Assembly: GCA_014634225.1 (NCBI GenBank)
Contig: BLFN01000844.1
Span: forward strand, 2,811,269-2,822,180
Length of the DNA: 10,912 nt
Origin: Acropora yongei
Lineage: Eukaryota; Cnidaria; Anthozoa; Scleractinia; Acroporidae
Direction: 5' to 3'
In this document: one piece after another, positions 1 to 6,790 of the stretch
How positions within the stretch are numbered: position 1 is the stretch's first letter
Layout of the letters: each line of letters begins with the position of its first letter
Program-made: the position numbers and the translations under genes
Notes under the pieces: generated by a model
Told to the model about the DNA's origin: nothing
What the model saw: the letters and a program-made list of their open reading frames with translations, nothing else
Database searches by the model: none

Positions 1-1370
1 CAAGGTTCTTGGGCTGCTTGGGGTTCTTGGCCCACTTGCGGTTCTTAGCCTACTTGAGGTTCTGTGTCTACTCCAGGTTCTTGGCCTACTCAAGGTTCTT
101 GGCCCACTTGAGATTATTAGGCTACTTGAGGTTCTTAGCCTTCTTGAGATTCTCTGTCTACTCCAGGTTCTTGGCCTACTCAAGTTTCTTTGTCTACTCG
201 AGGTTTTTAGCCTGCTTGAGATTCTTTGTCTACTCCAGGTTCTTGGCCTACTCAAGTTTCTTGATCTACTCGTGGTTCTTGGTCTACTCGAGGTTCTTAG
301 CCTGCTTGAGATTCTTTGTCTACTCCAGGTTCTTGGCCTACTCAAGGTTCTCGGGCTGCTCGAGGTTCTTGGCCCACTTGAGGTCCTTTGCATGCTTGAG
401 GTTCTCTGTCTTCTCCAGGTTTTTTGTCTACTCAAGGTTCTTGGGCTACTCCAGGTTCTTGGCCCACTTGCGGTTCTTAGCCTACTTGAGGTTCTGTGTC
501 TACTCCAGGTTCTTGGGCTGCTCGAGGTTCTTGGCCCACTTTGAGGTCCTTAGCCTGCTTGAGGTTCTCTGTCTACTCGAGGTTTTTTGTCTACTCAAGG
601 TTCTTGGTCTACTCGTGGTTCTTGATCTACTTGAGGTCCTTAGCCTGCTTGAGGTTCTTGGCCTTCTCGAGGTTTTTTGTCTACTCAAGGTTCTTGGCCC
701 ACTTGAGGTCCTTAGCATGCTTGTGGTTCTCTGTGTACTCCAGGTTTTTTGTCTACTCAAGGTTCTTGGGCTGCTCGTGGTTCTTGGCCCACTTGAGGTT
801 TTTAGCCTGCTTAAGGTTCTCTGTCTACTCCAGGTTTTTGGCCTACTCTAGGTTCTTGGGGTTCTGGAGGTTCTTGGCCTTCTTGAGGTCCTTAGCCTGC
901 TTGAGGTTCTCGGTCTACTCCAGGTTTTTGTCTATTCAAGGTTCTTGGGGTTCTCGAGGTTCTTGGCCCACTTGAGGTTCTTAGCCTGCCTAAGGTTCTC
1001 TGTATACTACAGGATCTTGGCCTACTCCAGGTTCTTGGCCTACTCAAGGTTGTTGGGCTGCTCGAGGTTCTTGGCCCACTTGAGGTTCTTAGCCTGCTTA
1101 AGGTTCTCTGTATACTCCATGTTCTTGGCCTACTCAAGGTTCTTGAGCTGCTCTAGGTTCTTGGGCTACTTTAGGTTCTTAGGCTGCTTGAAGTTCTGGG
1201 TCTAATCCAGGTTTTTTGTCTACTCAAGGTTCTTGGGGTTATCGAGGTGCTTGGCCCACTTGAGGTTCTTGGCCTGCTCGAGGTTCTTAACCTACTTGAG
1301 GTTCTTGGCCTTCTAGAGGTTCTTGACCTACTCTGGGTTCTTTGCGAACTTGAGGTTCTAGATCTATTGG
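1..1370 (+). repeat. 18-bp minisatellite array 1 (plus orientation)
   Basis: Tandem array of an 18-bp monomer, typical form CTTGAGGTTCTTGGCCTA, running from the window start (so truncated there) to about 1370. Monomers differ at a few positions (GGCCTA, GGCCCA, AGCCTG, TGTCTA and GGGCTG endings), and the variants recur in a fixed order with a period of 432 bp. Positions 1-841 match array 2 in inverted order. From about 1140 the monomers grow steadily more divergent and the array fades into LINE-derived sequence near 1365, as expected where an array edge escapes homogenisation. Because 18 is divisible by 3 and the monomer lacks stops in several frames, long six-residue-periodic reading frames appear; I regard them as non-coding. 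Confidence 0.97.
63..494 (+). repeat. 432-bp higher-order repeat unit (24 monomers) in array 1
   Basis: The rare monomer variant containing TTCTGTGTCTAC occurs at about 61-72 and again at about 493-504, exactly 432 bp apart, which is 24 x 18. The intervening monomers follow the same order of variants as in array 2, where the matching variant (GACACAGAAC on the plus strand) starts at 9039, 9471 and 9912. The array therefore grew by amplification of 24-monomer blocks after the individual monomers had diverged. Confidence 0.88.
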
Positions 1371-1992
1371 TAGCAGCGGTCTGCAGTTCCTTTGGTTTAC
1401 TTCCTGCCCATAGGAGGTTGGACTTGAGGTTGTCCTTGTATCTATTCTTGGGTCTGCTTTTTTGCGTCTGCCCTGAGATAGCTCACCGTAGAAAAGCATG
1501 CGAGGGATCCTTGACTAGTCCATTCGGATGACATTACCAGTCCAGCGTAGTTGGGCTTTGAGGACCATAGCCTCGATACTTGTAGCTTTAAAAACCCATA
1601 AAACGGATCGATGACGGAGTGGGGGGTGAGCAAAATGAGCGTACCGTCGACCTCAGTTTAATTACTGTTACGAGGTACCGACCTTACATAAAGTTGCTTT
1701 GTTTTTTTTTTTTTGGCATACGGAGAGATGCTTTTTGCTGTAAGACCTTGATACGAGGTCTGCCTAAAGCCTGGCTAGGTTTCTGGATCCTGGCTGTGAT
1801 TTTCATGTCCAGAGTCCCATCATTGGAGATGGTGCTCTCTAGGTATTTGAATGACTCGGCATTTTTTTAGCTGAGTGCCATGGATGGCGATACAAGGCTG
1901 TTGAGGAAGAATGCTGTTGGTACAGGCTGAAGAAGGACATCTGTCTTGCTGAGACTGATCGTTAAACCAAACTTTTTTGCAGCCTCAGAGGA
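1371..1992 (-). pseudogene. LINE reverse transcriptase remnant (C-terminal part), antisense
   Basis: Read on the minus strand, this holds the C-terminal portion of a non-LTR retrotransposon reverse transcriptase/endonuclease polyprotein. Recognisable blocks in order are EAAKKFGLTISLSKTDVLL followed by QP (near 1986-1922), ESFKYLESTISNDGTLD (near 1860-1810), an ITARIQK block, and IEAMVLKAQLRWTGNVIRM (near 1580-1523), then SRIPRMLFYGELSQGRRK. These are the K-T, F-KYLG and R-W-GH-R motifs typical of the thumb and tail region of such LINEs. It is broken: there are frameshifts near 1920 and at the A-run 1862-1868, a TAG stop at 1515-1517, and a poorly matching or deleted middle (about 1600-1720) that includes a 13-T run at 1702-1714. 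The catalytic core is absent. I recall very similar text from animal LINEs, but the clade is unresolved. Its tail merges into minisatellite array 1. Confidence 0.85.
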
Positions 1993-1997
1993 CGTCG

Positions 1998-2310
1998 TTA
2001 CATAATTTAGCGTGCAAGTTTAGACAAGAGAGAGAGATCCAAGGTATCACAATATTTCAACAAGAATTTAAGCTAAGCAGAATTGCCGATGACACCACTC
2101 TTCTTGTCTGTAACTTTAACTCTGTGAGAAGAGCCTTTTTCGCATCGATAAATTTGGTGACATATCTAGACTGAGATTTAACTCCCCCAAAAGCAGGGCC
2201 TTACTATGTAGTGGAGACAAACCCCTTAGATTTAAAATGAGCAGATGAACGAAATGAAGGTCTGGGAACGTTAGACTCCTTCAATGAGAAACACATTGAA
2301 AATATATGTC
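1998..2310 (+). pseudogene. LINE reverse transcriptase remnant with IADD active-site box, sense
   Basis: On the plus strand, REIQGITIFQQEFKLSRIAD followed by DTTLL (about 2031-2105) matches reverse transcriptase domains around the catalytic A-D-D box of L1-like LINEs; the two aspartates are codons 2088-2090 and 2091-2093. It continues after a frameshift near 2135-2145 as KFGDISRLRFNSPKSRALLC (about 2150-2211), the G-L-x-N-x-x-K-S block, and after another frameshift as LGTLDSFNEKHIEN (about 2262-2303). Only about 100 residues of the palm survive; the fingers, endonuclease and C-terminus are not visible. It differs in sequence type from the minus-strand LINE next to it, so this is a second element in opposite orientation. 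Clade (L1/Tx1-like versus other) is inference. Confidence 0.8.
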
Positions 2311-3379
2311 CCATCCTGTTTGCCCACTTTGACGGGGAAAAGGGGCAAAATTAAGCGCGAAGTTATGTTCGGCTCAGATTATGATAACAGAGGCTTATTG
2401 GCCTGCAGTGCAGAAAGTATTTGGGGAGGTGCATAAAAGCAATTGTCCTCATGTGAGAGGCCATTGGAGAAGAAATGAAAGCGTAGGGGTGTTGTGCAAT
2501 TTTCACTGCGTGTTCAAAAAATCGCACCATATAAAATGAACTCTCCCTAATAAGCGTCGTATTAGTTTACATTGAACGAACTGAATCTTATCATGCTTGT
2601 TGTACCTGAGTGGAGCATTTTTATGAAAGGGATGGCAGTGTAACAAACAGGCCGAGTTATGTAAAGGAATGCTTTATTGCAGATTCCTTCGTTTACTTTT
2701 AGTAAACAGATGAAAAATGTCTAAATTAAATGTATATATAGTTACAAAAGAAAATAAGATTCCGAATTCTTGTATTACATTAAAGTGGTACGTGCCATTT
2801 TAAAATGCGTGTTTGAATTGTTCTTCTATGCCAATATAACATATATCAAGAAATGATTCAGTTCTTGAAATCGTAATTTTGCAAATCATTTGGCCTAATT
2901 ATATCCCCATAAAGAAACATCAAATGTTATTACTGAAACATTAACGTGTTATATCACTGGAGATATTTAGCCTTCCGTGTTACTGGAACTGCAAACGTTA
3001 GGTTCAAGATTTATGTCAGCTGCAAATAAAAAATATAAATATATTTATGGACATGTTGGCCATAGCTGTAGAACAAGTATTTAAAGAATAAAAATTAGCT
3101 GAAAGTAGAGAATTGTCATCGTCTAAAATGAGACTGAACTAAGGTAACTCTATTTAAACAACGACATGTGATATCACAATGGATTCAATTCATTTGTGGT
3201 CTTTCAACCTTAAACGTTTAAGTACTAGTTTGTTCTCTATCCTGCAAGCAGAACCTCTTTAAAAATCCCCAGAGGGCGAGAGAGAGGAGCTGCAGAAATC
3301 GTGTCTAGTCTTTTAAGTCGCCGCAGCACAAGTTTATGGGTTAATCACTCCGGTCAAACCGGTTTAGGCAGCGCGCGCA
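2311..3379. other. AT-rich stretch without recognisable gene
   Basis: No reading frame or motif here could be assigned on either strand. The DNA is AT-rich with short A and T runs. A perfect 7-bp hairpin, GTTTACT TTT AGTAAAC, sits at 2691-2707 and is short enough to be chance. The last 100 bases (about 3270-3379) are more GC-rich and lead into the 3' end of the minus-strand DDE-OTU pseudogene. Confidence 0.6.
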
Positions 3380-3862
3380 TCATATTTCTGACAAGGCGAA
3401 GGTCAATATCGAGCCTTCAGTAAATTGAAAATCAATAATGCGTCTAGGAGTGCGATCGATACTCGGGATATGAGCACAAACTTCAATCACTAGGTCGCCT
3501 AGTGACCTGTCAAATACGCCGTTTTGCCTGAATTCTTCAGCTTTCAGAGCAAGCGAGTCTTGATCTTCATCGGAAACAAACGCAATGAATTCATCATTTT
3601 CTTTCAAGATTTCGTCGGCAAAGAGATTACGCAGAGTCTTAATGTCTTCGTCCTCGTTTTTCAGAAGACCAAGTGTTGTAAGATGCTGCCATATTTCTTG
3701 ATCCTCGCTTGAAAAGGTGCTCCTTAGCATCCTTACTACGCTGCGAAATGCGCAGCCACCGTCCTTAGCTATAGCGTCGATCTTCAGATTAAAACCAGCT
3801 AGGTTTCTATCAAGGTGCGTCCTGTGCTCCGTTATTGCGGGATTCGTTTTCTCATTATCACT
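3380..3862 (-). pseudogene. OTU-like cysteine protease domain, C-terminal part of the fusion gene
   Basis: This segment is in the same frame as the upstream DDE-like reading frame and separated from it only by the TAA at 3863-3865. It reads through DAIAKDGGCAFRSVVRML, the D-G-x-C-x-F-R signature of OTU deubiquitinases, with the predicted nucleophile Cys at 3754-3752. About 150 residues follow with the expected helical middle, including a FDRSLGDLVIEVCAHI block that resembles the OTU segment before the last strands. The catalytic His strand normally near the C-terminus is not visible before the TGA at 3382-3380, so the domain looks truncated or catalytically dead. OTU domains occur as accessory domains in several transposable-element classes, where they may trim ubiquitin from the element's proteins; that role is inference here. 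Confidence 0.7.
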
Positions 3863-4764
3863 TTAGTTATCATACAAAATGTGATGCACACTTAAACTTT
3901 TAGGTTTGTCTGCAATCAACAAAAGATCACCAGGGAAAAAAGATCTATTAACATTGTCATTACATAGACTTTTCATTATCCTCGAAGCCGAAATTACGGC
4001 CTTAAGTACGGATTCTGCGACGGTTTCAGAGCAAACATCTTCGATGGACTCTGCAATCAGTAAGTAGTCGAGACCGTTGCCTGTTTCTGTGTGCGTTGCC
4101 GAACCCTTGTCACATACTTTTTGCTCAGTGTTGTTACAGGCTTTTGTTTTAAATGCCGACCAACTCAAACTCAAGTCATTATCAGTAGGAATAGGTTTTC
4201 GTGCAGGCTTTACGCATTTTATTTTAGAGTTACACCGGTGTTGCAAACACGAAGACGCTTTGCTGCTATAACTGTAAAAAAGCATTGTTAATAATGTGAC
4301 AGCTAATTCAAGACTGACTCTTGTCGCACCTGTTAATAGTGATCTGTTTAATAGTCTATGCAGTTGCTCGTTGCGTTCGGTTCCAAATCCGGGAGGTATT
4401 CCAGAAAGGCATCCTTTTTTAATGTGTTCGCGGATATTCGCAATTTGTTTAATTGTGGCCTCTGTTACACAAGAAGAAGGAACATTACTCCATCTTTCAA
4501 GTAGGCGATCTAGATTGGCTTCAATTTCCAGTGGATCAGGAGTAACCATCAGCCGATTTTCCCCAAGATCGGTGCTCTGTCTGAAAACTAATCCAAATTC
4601 CTTTACAAATTGGTTTCTAAGAACAGACTGACCAGTTTCTAGTGTTCTAAGTACTCGCTGGCATGCGTGAAAATATCCAATTTAATCTGAGCTTTTGGAA
4701 AAACAGATTGATACTTGTTTCTGTTCTTACAACAGTCGTCGATAGCTATCAAGGAGATTGAATG

Positions 4765-4774
4765 TTTTTTTTTT
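4765..4774. other. Homopolymer T10 at an apparent frameshift
   Basis: A 10-base T run (10 A on the coding strand) lies exactly where the minus-strand DDE-like frame is lost. Nine A residues would keep the frame open into the conserved IDDCC block. It is either a replication-slippage lesion or a homopolymer-length error in the assembly. Confidence 0.75.
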
Positions 4775-5039
4775 ACTCAATCTATCCTTCAATCTCACCA
4801 GAAGATCATCGATTTCTTGAAATGTCGTCGATTTTGTCAATCTCCAGTCCAGAATTTGACCGTTTTCGTTTAAAACGATGAACAAGTTTTTAAAGTTTGT
4901 TATAAATTTCTGCTCTTCTCCTTCGGTTACGACTCCTATATTTTTACTTATTTTAAACGTGTGGTCCCATGAAAATGATCTTGCAGAATTCCCGAACATT
5001 TGGCTAACGCAGAAACCTTGGATCATGTGTGCTATAGGT

Positions 5040-5375
5040 GGCCTCGGTCGATATATCGGCTGCTATGTCGACCGCTATATCGGTCGACTGTCGACCGACT
5101 CTCGGGCGCTAGTCGGCCGACAGTCGACCGACTGTCGACCGATGGTCGACCGATGGTCGGCCGACAGTCGACCGATATAGTGCCCGATCTGTCGGTCGAC
5201 TGTCGGCCGATGCATCGGCCGATATGTAGCGATCAACTGCCGGCCAACTATCGGTCAAGCGTCGGCCAAGTATCGGTCCATTGTAGGCCAAGTGTCGGCC
5301 AAGTATCGGTCTAGTGTCGGCCAAGTATAGGCCAAGTATCGGCAATGTATCGGCCAAGTATCGGTCAAGTATCTG
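5040..5375 (+). repeat. CpG-rich 11-bp tandem repeat array
   Basis: Tandem array with an 11-bp period. The first half (about 5080-5215) has units such as GTCGACCGATG and GTCGGCCGACA. The second half (about 5245-5375) has units such as GTATCGGCCAA and GTGTCGGCCAA. Units are rich in CpG and in self-complementary words (GTCGAC, TCGGCCGA), so neighbouring units form short perfect hairpins, for example CGGTCGAC T GTCGACCG near 5083-5099. Composition is sharply different from the AT-rich flanks. An 11-bp period rotates through all three frames, which produces the arginine/aspartate/serine-rich reading frames on both strands; these are artefacts of the repeat. Confidence 0.92.
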
Positions 5376-5536
5376 TTTAATTACTAACTTCCATATCGCT
5401 CAGGTGAAATAGGCTAACAAAGATACTTTTTCAATATTCCGATTTGGTAATGGCAGAATAGATTGTAAAGTTGCTCGCACTTGTGGAATTAATGTTGTAT
5501 CTTAACGTATTGCCATTATTCATAAAACTACCCGGC

Positions 5537-6155
5537 TTATGCTTTATCCCTGATGTCATCACCATGTTTCCTGAGTTCGGTAGCGTTCCTACGTTTTATG
5601 TGTCGGAAAGATGTGGTGTGGCGGTGTGGTTTCTGTATCTAGTTTTGAAGTCGTTTTCTGTGAGTCCGATGTATGTTTCAGAAGTGTTGTGGTCCTTACG
5701 TGTAACGGTGGCTTGGAAGATTACTGATGTTCATTAAGTGGTCGAGTGTTCTTTTGTCTGCAGTTGCAAGTTTTGTTGCCTTTTGTGTTTGTGCTATTTG
5801 TTATGTGCCGGGGTGCATTTAAATGCGTTTGTTGTGATTGACGATGATCTGTTTGGTGTTTTTCATGCAGTGTTTCCGTTAAAGATTGTGGTCTTTAGGG
5901 AAGTGCTTGTCGACTTGGGTGAGGAATCTGTGTCCGAAGTTGGTGCAGACGGTTTTGCTAAATGGGGGGTTGTACCAGAGTATGTTGTTACGTGATCTGT
6001 TTTTTCGTTTCTTAGTCGTGGGTGCTTCGTCGTGTATGGTGTATCCGTATCTGCATTCGTCGAGTGCTTTTCAGTATGGAGGGCGGCTTAGTCAAGGATG
6101 CTTTGTCGGATGAAAGGGATGACAGTCGTTTGTTGATCTCGGCGAACAAACTTTT
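5537..6155 (-). pseudogene. GIY-YIG endonuclease region of a Penelope-like retroelement, degraded
   Basis: Read on the minus strand, this shows LFAEINKRLSSLSSDKASL (about 6149-6093), an open frame from 6061 to 5882 with NNILWYNPPFSK (W at 5977-5975) and VDKHFPKDHNL, then a TAA at 5881-5879, CMKNTKQIIVNHNKRI (near 5865-5820), TCNCRQK, and from about 5727 SVIFQATVTRKDHN running to TYIGLTENDFKTRYRNH (Y-I-G at 5673-5665). After a frameshift near 5610 comes SFRHIKRRNATELRKH. The TYIG...R-x-R...H arrangement fits a GIY-YIG nuclease domain, and the preceding N-P-P-x-S and cysteine-containing linker match the retroelement C-termini I recall from cnidarians and fish. Lesions are at least three frameshifts, one stop, and a probable small deletion after DHNL. 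The reverse transcriptase itself is not visible. Placement in the Penelope-like class is tentative. Confidence 0.75.
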
Positions 6156-6559
6156 ACAAACTGGAACCTTCAACATACAACACCCTACTTGAACAAAATA
6201 GGGTTTTTACCGTATGTGTTTCTGAGTCTAAAATTGCAAAAATACCCACTTGCACCAATATTGCACTGAGATCACAGCAACTGTCCCCTTTCGGGGGAGG
6301 GGGTACTCCCGTAAATTTTGAATAGGTGTGTGCCTCAAGTGTCTTAAACCCCGACCCGCTTTAAGGATGAATCAAACGACAATTGTCCAAACACGACAGA
6401 TATAAAGCAATACCCAAACAGCGGCTAACCGCGAGCGGCAAAACACAAATCTCCGTAAAATCTCTTTGTTGAGATATTTAGCGGAATTTGCTTCTTGTTT
6501 CGCCGGGCTTTTACGCACGGCAATTTAAGCTGATACAATATATATAACCTATCTGAAGA
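6156..6559. other. Unassigned stretch, possible end of a dispersed repeat
   Basis: No coding motif is visible. The segment around 6285-6360 contains a G-run followed by GGGGGTACTCCC and a GTGTGCC-type block. The GGTACTCCC block is reminiscent of dispersed repeats I recall from coral genomes, but I cannot confirm that. The reverse transcriptase expected upstream of the GIY-YIG remnant on the minus strand is not recognisable here. Confidence 0.35.
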
Positions 6560-6790
6560 TCACATCGGAAACACAATGCCAACAGAGGGAAAAATGCAAC
6601 CTCTCCTCTTAAAAAAAAAAACACACACACACACAAGTGTAGGCCTAGAGATCTTTCTGGGTAAGTGGCCATTGATTGAGTCAGCAAGCCGTCCAGGAAG
6701 GCGCTTATAAGCCGCTATAGCATAGCGATCATGGAGGTTCTTTCTTCCGTGAGAAAAGTTCAAACGTTCCCTAAGGATCGGTTTTCAAAC
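6560..6790 (-). pseudogene. Possible HIRAN-like domain relic split by a microsatellite
   Basis: On the minus strand the frame from about 6763 reads NLHDRYAIAAYKRLPG, then SINGHLPRKISRP, and after a valine/cysteine stretch encoded by the (GT)n run continues FKRRGCIFPSVG. The pattern H-D-x-x-A-I-A-V, then G-H-L-P-R-x-I-S-R, then a G-G/C-x-I strand resembles HIRAN-type domains common in cnidarian repeat-associated genes. Only about 60 residues are present, with no start or downstream domain that I can identify. The match is from pattern memory and is weak; it could be an unrelated chance frame. Confidence 0.3.
6611..6635. repeat. A-run plus (CA)n microsatellite
   Basis: An 11-base A run passes directly into about seven AC dinucleotides. 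It lies inside the possible HIRAN-like frame, where it would encode a valine/cysteine and phenylalanine stretch on the minus strand. Confidence 0.95.

Larger units (their letters stand above)
3380..5026 (-). pseudogene. DDE-transposase-like / OTU-domain fusion gene, degraded and N-terminally truncated
   Basis: Three minus-strand reading segments are fragments of one gene. Segment 1 (5026-4727) has FSWDHTFKIS, with the first candidate catalytic Asp at 4966-4964, then NLFIVLNENGQILDWRLTKS. The frame then shifts by one base, most simply at a 10-A homopolymer (plus-strand T-run 4765-4774), giving IDDCCKNRNK with Asp codons at 4740-4735. A second 1-base shift near 4670-4673 restores HACQRVLRTLETGQS, running into the open frame 4549-3866 with GCLSGIPPGFGTERNEQLHR, whose Glu (4378-4376) is the candidate third acidic residue. 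A TAA at 3865-3863 is followed, in the same frame, by an OTU-like domain ending at 3380. D, D and E residues and the GTERNE block fit an RNaseH-fold transposase of a family I recall from cnidarian genomes. N-terminal DNA-binding parts are missing. The superfamily is unassigned. Confidence 0.72.

Noticed and set aside
1..1370. Recurrent CACTTGA (NK-2 homeodomain-like) and CTCGAG words as a transcription-factor sponge
   Set aside because: The words recur only because the monomer recurs, and they are absent from many variants. There is no conservation evidence for binding function.
2691..2707. GTTTACT TTT AGTAAAC hairpin as a terminator or element end
   Set aside because: A 7-bp stem in AT-rich DNA is expected by chance in 10 kb; no element boundary or gene end lies beside it.
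5000..5357. Arg/Asp/Ser-rich frames over the 11-bp array on both strands
   Set aside because: They are produced by the tandem repeat cycling through three frames; complementary strands give similar peptides because the units are palindromic.
5471..5995. Two adjacent plus-strand frames of 88 and 85 aa resembling small membrane proteins
   Set aside because: They are shadows of the minus-strand GIY-YIG retroelement remnant. Their Val/Cys/Phe richness is the complement of A/C-rich coding sequence.
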